From Planctomycetota bacterium (GTDB lineage Bacteria; Planctomycetota; UBA1135; GCA-002686595), in contig NZBA01000050.1 in assembly GCA_002686265.1 (NCBI GenBank), forward strand, positions 62,001-126,000: a stretch of DNA of 64,000 nt, written 5' to 3'. Below are positions 47,221 to 57,311 of this stretch, one piece after another. Below the pieces are notes generated by a model, which was given only the letters and a program-made list of their open reading frames with translations, was not told where the DNA came from and did not search any database. Numbering within the stretch: position 1 is the first letter of the stretch; each line of letters begins with the position of its first letter. A program made the translations under genes and the position numbers.

Positions 47221-49482
47221 TCACTGCACGTCCACGACCTCGATGGCCAGCACCTCGAGGTCGTGGCTGCCTCCGGGCAGGTCGACCCGGCACTGGTCGC
47301 CGGTCGAGAGGCCGAGCAGTCCCTGGGCCAGGGGTGCGCGGTAGCTGACGATCTCCTCGTTCAGGTCGGTGTCCCAGGGACCGAGGATGACGATCCGATT
47401 CTCCTCGCTCGAATCCAGGTCGCGGTAGCTGACGGCGGTTCCCGGGCAGACCTGGTCCGCGGGAAGACTGGCATCCTCGAGCAGGCGCGCCCGTAGGGCG
47501 TCCGCCTCCATCGAGGCCAGGCGCGTGGTGAGGTTGCGCTTCTCCTGCAGCGCCATCTCCCACTCGGCGTTCTCCGAGAGGTCGCCGAGGGCCGCGGCGG
47601 CGCCGATGGCGTCCTCGTTGGCCGGGATCTTCTCGTCGCGCAACTCGCGTAGCTCGGCGTTGAAGCGCTCCATGCCGCCCCGGGTCGTCCAAACCTCATC
47701 GCCCTCCCAGAAGCCGCGGTCGCGGGCGTCGGAGACGTTGAGATCGGAGTGGAAGATGACCGACGTGATGATGTTGTCGATCGACTCGTCGATGCCCTGC
47801 TGCACCTGGAGCTGGATGCTGCGCAGGGTCTCGGGCTCGGCATCGGCCAACATGGCTTCCAGGCGCGAGTCGCGTCCGGCGGTCAGGAACTCGACCAGGC
47901 GGCCGAGGCTGCGAGCCGAGTGTGGGTTCTCGCGGCGCTCCTTCCACAGGCGCGCGGCGAGGGAGACCAGGGACTGGGCGCGGCGCGGCGCGGGGGGGTA
48001 GTCGCCCTCGAGGCGGTCGTCCTCGGCCAGGCGGGCCAGGGTCACCAAGAGGTGTGGCGCGCGCTGCGGACGGGAGAGGAGCTCGACGTAGAGGGCGCCT
48101 AGGAGCGCCTGCTGGTCGTCGGCCAGCAGCCGTTCGACCAGGGGACGCAGCATCCCGGGCGGGGCGTAGCGCAGCTGGCGTCCGGCCCGGAGGAGCCAGT
48201 CTTCCCCGAAGACCTCGGGTAGGAGATCCAGGGCCGCCTCCTGATCGCGTAGGGTGGGCAGCGCCGCCATGGCCCGCCAAGCCGGGTGCGGAGCGCCGGC
48301 ATCGCCCGGAGCGGCATCGCCCGGAGCGGCATCGCCCGGAGCGGCATCGCCCGGAGCGGCATCGCCCGGAGCAGTATCGCCCGGAGCGGCATCGCCCGAG
48401 CCGGTATCGGCGGAGATCAACGCGAGGCGCTCGGCGAGGGCCTCGGGGGTCTCGCCGCGGGCCGAGCGGATCGCCAGCCAGGCGGCCATGCGCCAGGCGA
48501 GGGGTTCGTCTTCCTCCGCCGCGCCGGCTTCGAGGGCTTCGAGGGCCAGCTCGATCAGGGCCGGCTCCTGGCGCCCGTTCAGGACCGAGCGGCAGCGCTC
48601 GAGCACCTGTTCGAGGGTCGTGAGGGCCTTCAGCTGACGCTGGAGCTGCTCGCAGGGGTCGGCCGCCTCGAGGAGCAGGCGCAACTCCATGCGCTGCCCG
48701 CTGCCGGCGAGCCGGAACCACTCGCTGTCCTCGGCCAGCTTCTTGACTCGCCGCCACCAGGCGCTCCAGCCGCTGCCCTCCAAGCCGACCTGGGCCAGGG
48801 CGTTCTTGACGGAGATCAGGCTGACGCGCCCGTGGTAGCGTTCGAGGATCGCCCGCAACACCTCGAGCGGTTCCTTCTTGATGCGCTTCTTGAGGGCCGC
48901 GGAGTCGCGGAAGTGGAGCGCGCGCAGGTCGCTCTCGGGCAGCACCTCGAAGATGTCCAGGGCGGCGGAAAGAGGGAAGCGGTCCTGCATCCCGGTGTGG
49001 AAGCGAACGGTGACCTGGCCCTCACCCGTTGCGGTCACCTCGCCCGTGCCCCAGCCGCCGGCGTGGTAGACGACCGCGCCGGTGTCGAGGGCACGCAGGC
49101 GCCCGAAGGCCTTCCAGGACTGCCGCGGGTCGTTCCCCGGCGCTGTCAGGCCGGTCAGCTCGACGGCCTCCTCCCACCAGAGCTCCTCGCCCCAGGCGGC
49201 CAGGGCCAGCTCGGTGAGCTTGGCCGCGAACTCCGCTTGCGGCGCGCCGGCGGTCAGGGCCGTGCCCAACAGGGCGGCGCCGTCGGCATTGCGCTCGGCC
49301 AGCTCGAGCAGCTCGGCGTGCTGGCGCACGAGGGGCACGCAGCGCGCGATGCGCTTCTTCTCGCCCGCGACGAGCAGCGCCGGGAGCAACTCGTCGAGCG
49401 CCTCCTCGCCGTTCATCAAAGCGATCCAAGCGTCGTCGAAGGCCTGCCAGTTTTCCTGAGCTACGAGGATCGGAAGGCTCAT
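47221..49482 (-). CDS. greA: GreA/GreB-type transcription elongation factor domain at the C-terminus of a ~750 aa protein
   Basis: C-terminal GGMERFNAELRELRDEKIPANEDAIGAAAALGDLSENAEWEMALQEKRNLTTRLASMEADALRARLLE...ENRIVILGPWDTDLNEEIVSYRAPLAQGLLGLSTGDQCRVDLPGGSHDLEVLAIE; ~590 aa helical N-terminal extension. Confidence 0.85.
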   Translation of the reverse strand: MSLPILVAQENWQAFDDAWIALMNGEEALDELLPALLVAGEKKRIARCVPLVRQHAELLELAERNADGAALLGTALTAGAPQAEFAAKLTELALAAWGEELWWEEAVELTGLTAPGNDPRQSWKAFGRLRALDTGAVVYHAGGWGTGEVTATGEGQVTVRFHTGMQDRFPLSAALDIFEVLPESDLRALHFRDSAALKKRIKKEPLEVLRAILERYHGRVSLISVKNALAQVGLEGSGWSAWWRRVKKLAEDSEWFRLAGSGQRMELRLLLEAADPCEQLQRQLKALTTLEQVLERCRSVLNGRQEPALIELALEALEAGAAEEDEPLAWRMAAWLAIRSARGETPEALAERLALISADTGSGDAAPGDTAPGDAAPGDAAPGDAAPGDAAPGDAGAPHPAWRAMAALPTLRDQEAALDLLPEVFGEDWLLRAGRQLRYAPPGMLRPLVERLLADDQQALLGALYVELLSRPQRAPHLLVTLARLAEDDRLEGDYPPAPRRAQSLVSLAARLWKERRENPHSARSLGRLVEFLTAGRDSRLEAMLADAEPETLRSIQLQVQQGIDESIDNIITSVIFHSDLNVSDARDRGFWEGDEVWTTRGGMERFNAELRELRDEKIPANEDAIGAAAALGDLSENAEWEMALQEKRNLTTRLASMEADALRARLLEDASLPADQVCPGTAVSYRDLDSSEENRIVILGPWDTDLNEEIVSYRAPLAQGLLGLSTGDQCRVDLPGGSHDLEVLAIEVVDVQ
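48299..48403. repeat. Coding minisatellite: ~7 copies of a 15-bp unit (GGCATCGCCCGGAGC) inside the greA-like gene
   Basis: Direct reading; encodes repeated G-D-A-A-P on the minus strand (GDTAPGDAAPGDAAPGDAAPGDAAPGDAG), with a partly diverged unit at 48374. Confidence 0.95.
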
Positions 49483-49822
49483 GAGACGGGTTCCGTGGGT
49501 GGAGCCAGCTCGCGGGCCCGACCGAGGGCGGGGCCGGGACCGAGCGAGGCGGGGCGGTTCGAGGGACGGCGGATCGCGGGCGACGCTTCGTCGGGCACGA
49601 TCCGAGGGCGACAATTCCGAGGCAATTCCGAGGCAAGCATGCGCCCCCGCGGAGACCGGGGGTCTCGGCGAGGGCGCGCTCCGCACAGCATGCCCGATCG
49701 TCCCCCCCGGATCCAGGCCGTCGACGGGAATCGGACCCTGCGCGCCCTGCTTCCCGGCCCCGGGCCGTACACGGCGCCGCGAGAGGGGTATAACAGGCCC
49801 GCGCTCCCGCTCCCCGCCCCCC

Positions 49823-51745
49823 ATGATCGCCCTCGCCCTGCTCCAGCTGCTCGCCCTCGAGGGCGGAACGGTCCACTCCATGGTCCCCGGCGAGCACCCG
49901 CGGGTGGCGACCGTGGTCGTGCGCGCCGGGCGCATCGAGGCCGTCGGGGCGGACCTCGTCCCGCCGGTCGGTGCGCAGCGTGTCGACATCAGCGGCCGCC
50001 ACCTCGTGCCGGGGTTGATCGACGGCATGATCCACCACGACCTCGCTCACGACCCGCTCTACGTCGTTGCCGGCGTGACCTGCGCACGGGACATGGGCAA
50101 TGACCTGGGCACGATCTTCAGCGCACGGGCCGGCCCGGTGCGCGACCGCGGTCCGGGCCCCAACCTGCTGCTCTGCGGCGCGGCCTTCGACGGTCCGCGC
50201 CCGGGCACGACCGAGTCCGTCGTCGTGGGCGGAGCGGCGGACGTCGAAGACAAGCTGCCGCGCCTGCAGGAGCTCGGCATCGACTTCGTCGCCGTCCAAC
50301 CGGGCCTGGCCCCCGACGCCTGGCGGCGGGTCGTTTCCCTCGCCCACGAGCGCGGGCTCGCGGTCTGGGGACCGCTGCCGACGGGCGTCAGCCTGGCGGA
50401 CGCCGTCGCCCTGGGTCAGGACGGCCTCTGTACGCTCGAGGCCTTCCCGCCCGCCCCAGGCGCCTGGAGCGACCTCGGTGCGGCGGCGATCGACTCGGCC
50501 CTGACGACCCTCGCCGGCAGCCCCCTGGCGGTCACTCCGCTCCTGCGTGCCTACGCCCAGCGTGGCGAGGACCCCGGTGCCGCGCCGGAGGTCCTGCGCG
50601 ACCTCGCGCCCCACTACGAGGCCTGGTGGACGGCCGAGCTCGAGGCGCGCCGCGCCTCGCTCGGCGAGGCGGGGCACGCCCACCACGACGCCCTCCTCGA
50701 GCGGCAGTTGCACCTGGTGCGCTCGCTCTGGGAAGCCGGGGTCGGCCTGCTGCCAGGCAGCGCCGCCCCCAATCCCTGGATCGCACCCGGTGCGGGCCTG
50801 CACGACGAGTTGGACCTGCTCGTGCGCGCGGGAATCCCCCCGGCGGCGGTGCTCGAGCTGGCCACATGGGGCGCGGCCTCGCTCTTGGGCCTGGAGGGCG
50901 AGCGCGGGACCCTGCAGCCGGGGCGCACGGCCGATGTCCTGGTCCTCGACGGGGACCCACGCGAGGGTCTGGCGTGCCTGCGGCGCCCCGAGAGCGTCGT
51001 CCTGCGCGGGGTGCTGCTCGGGCCCGAGGAGCTCGCGGCCATGAGCGCCGAGGTGCGCGCGCGTGCGAGTGCGGCGCGCGCGCGGGCGCTGCACGTCCTA
51101 GAGGTAGCCCCCCCCGACCTCCCCGAGGGCGGCAGCCCGCTCCTGGCGGGACGGGTGGACACCAGCGCTCTGGGAACCGCGGTCGCGGCCGAGCGCTACG
51201 CGGTCGTCGATCTCGGCCAGGGTCTCCTGGCCTACTGCACGCGAGCCGTGCAGCGCGAGGGTGCAAGGCGGACGACCCTCACCCAGCGCATCCGCGCCGG
51301 ACGGCTGGAGAGTTTTGAGCTCGAGGTCGAGCGCGGCGCCGATGCGATCACGATCGACGGCCTGCTGGTCGCGGACCAGCTACGCATCCAGCGCCGCTTC
51401 AACGGCACGCACCTCGACGTGTCGTCGATCCGCGAGCACCTGGCCTTGTTCGACATCGGCTCGGTCTCGACGGCGTTGGTCCTCGGCCAACGTGAGGCGA
51501 CCGGCGAGCTGCGCGTGCTGACCCTCGAGGACATCGACCCCGCCGTCGCACGCTGGAGCCTCGAACGCGATGGAGGCGGCGCTCACCTGGTGCGCACCGG
51601 CGTCGGTGGCCTGGTGTTCACCTTCGATCCGAACGGCGGCGTGCTGCACGTCGAGCGCAGCCAGGGTTCGGGGAGCCTGCGCAGCGTCGGTTCGGACCTT
51701 GAGGTCTTCGGCGGCCCCGGCCTGCCTCCCGCGGGCGGAGAGTGA
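49823..51745 (+). CDS. Amidohydrolase family protein with extra C-terminal domain
   Basis: GGTVHSMVPGEHPRVATVVVRAGRIEAVGADL; GRHLVPGLIDGMIHHD; ELATWGAASLLGLEGERGTLQPGRTADVLVLDGDPREGL. Confidence 0.85.
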   Translation: MIALALLQLLALEGGTVHSMVPGEHPRVATVVVRAGRIEAVGADLVPPVGAQRVDISGRHLVPGLIDGMIHHDLAHDPLYVVAGVTCARDMGNDLGTIFSARAGPVRDRGPGPNLLLCGAAFDGPRPGTTESVVVGGAADVEDKLPRLQELGIDFVAVQPGLAPDAWRRVVSLAHERGLAVWGPLPTGVSLADAVALGQDGLCTLEAFPPAPGAWSDLGAAAIDSALTTLAGSPLAVTPLLRAYAQRGEDPGAAPEVLRDLAPHYEAWWTAELEARRASLGEAGHAHHDALLERQLHLVRSLWEAGVGLLPGSAAPNPWIAPGAGLHDELDLLVRAGIPPAAVLELATWGAASLLGLEGERGTLQPGRTADVLVLDGDPREGLACLRRPESVVLRGVLLGPEELAAMSAEVRARASAARARALHVLEVAPPDLPEGGSPLLAGRVDTSALGTAVAAERYAVVDLGQGLLAYCTRAVQREGARRTTLTQRIRAGRLESFELEVERGADAITIDGLLVADQLRIQRRFNGTHLDVSSIREHLALFDIGSVSTALVLGQREATGELRVLTLEDIDPAVARWSLERDGGGAHLVRTGVGGLVFTFDPNGGVLHVERSQGSGSLRSVGSDLEVFGGPGLPPAGGE

Positions 51746-52953
51746 GCGCCGTGGCCGATAGCGAATCTCCCGCCCGCGCGCCCAGCGAGCGCGCCCCGGC
51801 GCGCACGGGGGAGTTCTCGCCCCTTCCTCTCGGCTCGCTCTCGGTCTGGCCGCCGGTCGTCCTGGCGCCGATGGCCGGGGTGACCAGCTTCCCGTTCCGT
51901 CGCTTGTGCCGCGAGTTCGGCGCCGGTCTCGCGGTGAGCGAGATGATCACCGCGCGCGGCTTTCGCGAGGGCAACCCGACGACTTTGGCCCTGGCCCGCG
52001 GCGGGCCCGGCGAGCGCCCGCGCTCGGTCCAGGTGTACGGCTCCGATCCCACCGACGTCGCGCCGATGGTCGCGGCCCTGGTCGAGGACGGCGTCGAGCA
52101 CGTGGACATGAACTTCGGCTGTCCGGTGCCGAAGGTCACGCGCCAAGGCGGCGGCAGCGCGATCCCCGTGCGCCCGCGGCTGTTGGCGCGCCTGGTGCGG
52201 GCGGCGGTGGGGGCCGCCGGAGCGGTGCCGGTGACGATCAAGATCCGCAAGGGGATCGACGACGACCTCTCGACCTACCTCGACTCCGGCCGCGTGGCCG
52301 TCGAGGAGGGCGCCGCGGCCATCGGCCTGCACGGGCGCACGGCGGCCCAGCTCTACAGCGGGCGCAGCGATCGCGACGCCATCGCGCGCCTCGTCTCGGC
52401 GGTCTCGATCCCCGTCCTGGGCAACGGCGACATCTGGGAGTGGCACGACGGGCTGGAGATGATGCGTGAAACGGGCTGTGCGGGGGTCATCGTCGGCCGC
52501 GGCTGCCTGGGGCGACCGTGGCTCTTTCGCGAGCTGGCCGCCGCCTTCGAGGGGGAGCGGCCGCCAACCCCGCCGGCGATGGGAGAGATCGTCCCGATTC
52601 TCCTGCGCCACGCGCGCGGGCTCGTCGAGTTCTTCGGAGCCGACGCCGGCATGCGCCAGTCGCGCAAGTGGTGCGCCTGGTACACGAAGGGCTTCTCGGG
52701 GGCGCGCGCCCTGCGCGCGGAGTTGATGCGCGTCTCGACTCTGGCCGAGCTCGCGGCCCTGCTCGCCCGACTCGATCCCGCCGAGCCCTTCCCGCGAGCC
52801 GCCCTGCGCACGAGTCGCGCCAAGCGCGGTCGGACCCAACGCGTGCGCCTGCCCGTGGGCTACCTCGACGACCGCGACAGCGACCGCCCGCCGCGCAGTC
52901 CGCGCGGGGGCGTGGACCTCGAGGCCTACGAGCGCTCTCTTTGCGGTGGCTGA
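51742..52953 (+). CDS. dus: tRNA-dihydrouridine synthase
   Basis: VVLAPMAGVTSFPFRRLCREFGAGLAVSEMI; VQVYGSDPTDVAPMV; HVDMNFGCPVPKVTRQGGGSAI; IGLHGRTAAQLYSG; VLGNGDIWEWHD; GRGCLGRPWLF. Confidence 0.95.
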   Translation: MSAVADSESPARAPSERAPARTGEFSPLPLGSLSVWPPVVLAPMAGVTSFPFRRLCREFGAGLAVSEMITARGFREGNPTTLALARGGPGERPRSVQVYGSDPTDVAPMVAALVEDGVEHVDMNFGCPVPKVTRQGGGSAIPVRPRLLARLVRAAVGAAGAVPVTIKIRKGIDDDLSTYLDSGRVAVEEGAAAIGLHGRTAAQLYSGRSDRDAIARLVSAVSIPVLGNGDIWEWHDGLEMMRETGCAGVIVGRGCLGRPWLFRELAAAFEGERPPTPPAMGEIVPILLRHARGLVEFFGADAGMRQSRKWCAWYTKGFSGARALRAELMRVSTLAELAALLARLDPAEPFPRAALRTSRAKRGRTQRVRLPVGYLDDRDSDRPPRSPRGGVDLEAYERSLCGG

Positions 52954-54220
52954 GCCCGGCGGAGGTCACGCGCCGCGCCGCGCACGCCTGATCGTCGTGG
53001 GCGGGGGAGCGGCGGGGATCTGGGCCGCGGCCCGCGCCGCGCGTCTCGGCGGCGACGTGCTGCTCTTGGAGAAGACCCCGCGGGTGGGGACCAAGGTGCT
53101 CGCCAGCGGCGGCAGCCGCTGCAATCTGACGACGACCCTGCCGGGAGACGAGGCCGCGCGCCTTTTCGGCCCTGCCGGCGCGCGCTTCTTGCGCAAGGCC
53201 TTCGGCGCCCTGGGGCCGGCGGCGGTGCGCGAGCGCTTCGCGGTCCTCGGTCTGGAAACGGTCGAGGCACCCTTGGAGAAGGTCTTTCCCGCCAGCCAGC
53301 GGGCGCGGGACGTGCGTGACGTGCTCGAGAGAGACGCGCGCGCGGCGGGGGTCAAGATCCGCTGCGGCGTCCCGGTCAGCGGCATCGAGCCCTCCGGGGG
53401 CGGGGGCTGGCGCGTGCTCACCGAGGGCGGCGGCGCGTTCCTCTGCGAGCGCCTGTTGCTGTGCACCGGTGGCGCGAGCGTTCCGAGTACGGGCACCACG
53501 GGCGATGCCTATCCCTGGCTGCGCGAGCTCGATCTGGAGGTCGTCGCACCGCGCCCGGCCCTGGTCCCCCTGACGAGCGACGCGGCCTGGGTGCGGGAGC
53601 TGGCCGGGGTCTCCCTGCAGGCGGTCGAGGTGCGCCTGATCGAGCCGCTCGGAGGCCGCACCCTGCGCCGCCGGCGCCCGGTGGTCTTCACCCACCGCGG
53701 GCTCTCGGGGCCCGGGCCCCTCGACCTCTCGCGCCACGTCACGGCCCCCGGCGGAGCGCGCGAGTTGCTGTTGGACCTGGCCTGCGACACGGCGCGCGAG
53801 GACCTGCGGCGGCGCTTGCTCGACGCTGCCGCCCGGGGAGGAGTGGGCACCCTAGCGCGCGCTCTCGACCTGCCCCTGCCGCGTCGCCTGCTCGACGCCG
53901 CCTGCCGCCAGGCGGGTCTGGCCGACTCCCGCGCGCGGGTGAGCGAGCTGCCGCGGGGCGCGCGCCATGACCTGATCGAGGCGTTGAAGGGCCTGGTCGT
54001 CCCCCTCGCCGGCGGCCTCGGCTTCGAGCACGCCGAGGTCACTGCCGGCGGCTTGGCCCTCTCCGCCGTCGATCCGGCGACGATGGAAGTGCGCGGACGC
54101 GGGGGGCTTCAGGTGTGCGGCGAGCTGCTCGACCTCGACGGCCCGATCGGCGGGTTCAACTTCCAGGCCGCCTTCGCCACCGCCGAGCTGGCGGGGCGCC
54201 ATGCCGCGCGCGGGGGCTGA
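52946..54220 (+). CDS. NAD(P)/FAD-dependent oxidoreductase, HI0933-like family
   Basis: ARLIVVGGGAAGIWAAARAARLGGDVLLLEKTPRVGTKVLASGGSRCNLTT; LLLCTGGASVPSTGTTGDAYPWL; EVTAGGLALSAVDPATMEVRGRGGLQVCGELLDLDGPIGGFNFQAAFATAELAGRHAA. Confidence 0.92.
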   Translation: MAEPGGGHAPRRARLIVVGGGAAGIWAAARAARLGGDVLLLEKTPRVGTKVLASGGSRCNLTTTLPGDEAARLFGPAGARFLRKAFGALGPAAVRERFAVLGLETVEAPLEKVFPASQRARDVRDVLERDARAAGVKIRCGVPVSGIEPSGGGGWRVLTEGGGAFLCERLLLCTGGASVPSTGTTGDAYPWLRELDLEVVAPRPALVPLTSDAAWVRELAGVSLQAVEVRLIEPLGGRTLRRRRPVVFTHRGLSGPGPLDLSRHVTAPGGARELLLDLACDTAREDLRRRLLDAAARGGVGTLARALDLPLPRRLLDAACRQAGLADSRARVSELPRGARHDLIEALKGLVVPLAGGLGFEHAEVTAGGLALSAVDPATMEVRGRGGLQVCGELLDLDGPIGGFNFQAAFATAELAGRHAARGG

Positions 54221-54227
54221 CCGGCGC

Positions 54228-55383
54228 TCAGTCGAGGGCGCCGGTCTCGCGCAGGATGCGCACCAGGGTGCGCCGCACGGCCTGGCCGTCCTCGCTCAAG
54301 GCCGCCTGCCGCCGGCGGCCGGCGGCGAGGCGTTCGGGCTCGTCGCTCACGCGCTTGGCCCAGTCGGCCAGGAACTCCTCCCAGTCCTCCGCGGGGGGCA
54401 GGCGCTCGGCGAGGGTGGCGGGGGTCGAGCTGGTGTCTTCCCACAGGGCGTGGAAAGCCGCCAGACTGGGCTGGTAGCCGTCCCGCAGGACCGTCGCTCC
54501 GCACAGATAGCTGCGGGCCAGAGCGTGGCGCAATCCGCGGTGGCGGCGGGCATCGGAGAAGAGTGCGCCGATCGTGTCGTACAGCTTCTCGTGGCGGCTG
54601 GCGGGCACCGGGGCTTTCCAGCTCGTCCAGTCGTCGAGGACCGTGTGCACGATGCCGAGGCAGTCCACGTCCGGCATCTCCATCTCACCACCCGACGCCC
54701 AGGCGTCGTAGAGGGTCAGACCGGGGAACAGGGCCCCCAAGCGATCGGTGTAAGCGTGGCCGAAGGCGGTCAGGACCTCGCGCTGCGATCCGTCGTCGAG
54801 GGCGCGTTCCACGAGGGCTTCGGCCAGGTCGAGGTCCGGAGGGAAGCCGCGTAGGCCGTTGGTGAAGTGACGTTCGGGATCGTTGACGTCGGCTTCGCGA
54901 ATCAGGCCGCGGGTCGCGTAGGAGTAGCTCCAGGCGCTGCGCAGGCGCCGTGGTGGAACGCGAAAGAAGAAGCGCTCGACCTGCTTGCGCACGCGCTCGC
55001 TGTCCGCCTTCAAGGGCCGCCTCGGGGTCGGCTGGCGCGGGGCGTGGGTGGACGGATCGAAGAAGGGCGCGGGCTCGCGCGGGGGCCACAGCCCCGGGTC
55101 CCGTTCCTGTCCATCGAGAACGAAGCGCAGCAGGGCGTTCTGGAAGGTCTCGTTCCAGGCGACCTCCTGGCGGAAACGCTCGATCACCTCGGCGCGCACG
55201 GCGGCTTCCAAGGAGCGCCAGGCGGCTTCGAGACGGGTGTCCCCGGGATCGGCGGCGCCCGGGGCCGCATCGCCCTGCCGTACGGACGGGAGCGGCTCGG
55301 TGGCGAAGCCGGTGGTGGGAACGGGCGCGCCGAAGAGGGCGGCGGCCAGGAGCGGGATCGAGTGCACGCCCTCCTCTACCACC
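54228..55383 (-). CDS. Hypothetical secreted protein (~385 aa)
   Basis: Continuous amino-acid-like composition; putative signal region VHSIPLLAAALFGAPVPTTGFA; start uncertain (GTG around 55383). Confidence 0.6.
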
Positions 55384-55404
55384 CCGAGTCCCTTTGGGGA
55401 ACGG

Positions 55405-55441
55405 CAAAAAAAAGGGGGGGCGGCCCCGCGGGACCGCCCCC
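55405..55441 (-). terminator. Rho-independent terminator downstream of pcnB
   Basis: Minus strand GGGGGCGGTCCCGCGGGGCCGCCCCC hairpin followed by CTTTTTTTTGCC. Confidence 0.8.
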
Positions 55442-55728
55442 ACCCAGGGCAAGAGAACCGGCCGGGAGGGGGAAGGTCCCTCGCCAGCCGGCGGTTCGGC
55501 CAGGGGTCTGGCTGTGAGGTCGACCCTTCCCCGCGCTGGAGCACTCGGTCGCGACCTCCCGACGGCATGACGTCCGCCGAGGTCACCGCAACCCATTCGG
55601 AACAGTGCCGGCCCCGGGGGAGGGGCTGGGAGATCGCCGGTGCACCCGGAAGTGCCGATCCCACATCGAACCAAGGAACTCTACCCCCGCGCGGCGCGGC
55701 GGGCGGAGAAAAGGCCCACCGGGTCGCG

Positions 55729-57096
55729 TCAGCTCTTGCGCGGTCGCCGGCGCCGGCGACCGCGGCGGCGTCCCCGGCGGCGCTCGGCTTCGATCTCCTC
55801 GGCGGGCATGGCGAGGGCCTCTCGGTAGCGCTCCGCCCAACCCTCGTAGATGTCCCAGCCGCGTCCCTGAGCGGCGGCCCGCAGGCGGAACAGCTCGAGG
55901 GCCTCGGGGAAGTCCTCGCTCAGGCAGAACAGGCGCGGGCGGAAGTGGCGGCTGGAGCCGCGCAGAAAAGTGCCCTGCTGAACGAGAATGCGCCGCGTGC
56001 GCCCGCTGTGCCGGCGGGAGAGGCGCGTCTGTTCGCACAGGGCGTCGATGTGCTCGCCGGTGAGCTGGGCGTAGTCTGCCATCGAGTCCTCGAGGCCGCG
56101 CTCGGTGGCGTCGCGCTCGACGATGCCGTGGTAGAGCAGGGCCAGGCAGACGGGTGTCGTGGGCTCGTAACCCGTGTGCACATCGCTGTCGAGGGCCTCG
56201 AGTAGGCGATCAAACTCCTCGGCGCGCTCGCGCTGGGCGTCGTCGGCGTGGTCGAGGGGGCCGAGGTGGGCGTCGAGGTCGGGCAGGATCGGCTGCAGGG
56301 CGCCGCAGCGCCGGAGCTTGCGGAAGGCGCCCAGGGCCGTCCCCGAGCGCAGCAGGCGCAAGATCTCCTCGAGCACCCGCGGCGGGGCGGAGCGCGCCAG
56401 GTCGGGGGCCGTGGCGCACATCGCGTCCCAGGTCGCGTCCTCGATGTGGAAGTCGAGGCGCGTGGCGAATTTGATCGCGCGCAGGATGCGCACCGGGTCC
56501 TCCTGCATCCGGACGAGCGGCGCGCCGATCGTGCGCAGTAGCCGCGAGTCGAGATCCTCGAGCCCGCCGACGAAGTCGATGATGCGCTCGGAGTTCGGGT
56601 CGAGGAACAGTCCGTTGACCGTGAAGTCGCGGCGGCGCGCGTCCTCGGCGGCCGTCCCGAAGACGTTGTCCTCGACGATCAAGAGGTCCTCGTCATTGTC
56701 CTCGCGCGCCTGGGGCTCGCTGCGGAAGGTGGCGGTCTCGATGATCGACTCGTGGCCGTAGTGCACGTGCACGAGCCGGAAGCGGCGGCCGATGATGTGG
56801 CTGTTGCGCGGGAACAGGCGTCGCACCTGGCGCGGAGTGGCGCTCGTGGCGACGTCGTAGTCCTTGGGGCGGCGGCCCACCAGGAGGTCGCGCACGCAGC
56901 CGCCCACGAGGTAGGCCTCGTGGCCGTTGCGGGCCAGACGGGAGATCACCCGCTGGGCGTTCTCGTCGCGCACGCGACGGGCGATGTCGGGTGCGTCGAT
57001 GATGCGCGGCCCGTCGTGGGCCCCATCGTCGGGGTGGGGTGCCAAGGCGCTGTGGTGGTCTGGAGCGGGTCGGAGGTCGGGGGCGGGAGCGGGCAC
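55729..57096 (-). CDS. pcnB: CCA tRNA nucleotidyltransferase / poly(A) polymerase
   Basis: GHEAYLVGGCVRDLLVGRRPKDYDVATSATPRQVRRLF; RRRDFTVNGLFLDPNSERIIDFVGGLEDLDSRLLRTIGAP; EDPVRILRAIKFATRLDF; Arg-rich C-terminus. Start set at an internal GTG (uncertain). Confidence 0.9.
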   Translation of the reverse strand: MPAPAPDLRPAPDHHSALAPHPDDGAHDGPRIIDAPDIARRVRDENAQRVISRLARNGHEAYLVGGCVRDLLVGRRPKDYDVATSATPRQVRRLFPRNSHIIGRRFRLVHVHYGHESIIETATFRSEPQAREDNDEDLLIVEDNVFGTAAEDARRRDFTVNGLFLDPNSERIIDFVGGLEDLDSRLLRTIGAPLVRMQEDPVRILRAIKFATRLDFHIEDATWDAMCATAPDLARSAPPRVLEEILRLLRSGTALGAFRKLRRCGALQPILPDLDAHLGPLDHADDAQRERAEEFDRLLEALDSDVHTGYEPTTPVCLALLYHGIVERDATERGLEDSMADYAQLTGEHIDALCEQTRLSRRHSGRTRRILVQQGTFLRGSSRHFRPRLFCLSEDFPEALELFRLRAAAQGRGWDIYEGWAERYREALAMPAEEIEAERRRGRRRGRRRRRPRKS

Positions 57097-57189
57097 GGTA
57101 ACAAGTCCGTCGGCCCCGGCTGTGCGCCTTCCTCGGTGCGCCCGTCCCTTGCGGGGCCCGTGGGGCACCTGTAGGCTTCGCCACCGGTC

Positions 57190-57267
57190 AGGGCAGTAGC
57201 TCCAATTGGTTAGAGCGACTGATTCCAAATCAGTAGGATCGGGGTTCGAGTCCCTGCTGCCCTGCCA
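57190..57267 (+). tRNA. tRNA-Trp (CCA)
   Basis: AGGGCAGTAGCTCCAATTGGTTAGAGCGACTGATTCCAAATCAGTAGGATCGGGGTTCGAGTCCCTGCTGCCCTGCCA: cloverleaf with anticodon CCA and encoded CCA end. Confidence 0.93.
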
Positions 57268-57311
57268 GCCTCGGTTCGCGTGCTCGCGGGCCTCACGGGG
57301 TTCGAGGTGCC

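Noticed and set aside
48299-48403. Short regular repeats considered as a CRISPR array
   Set aside because: 15-bp back-to-back units without spacers, inside an open reading frame; no cas genes in the window.
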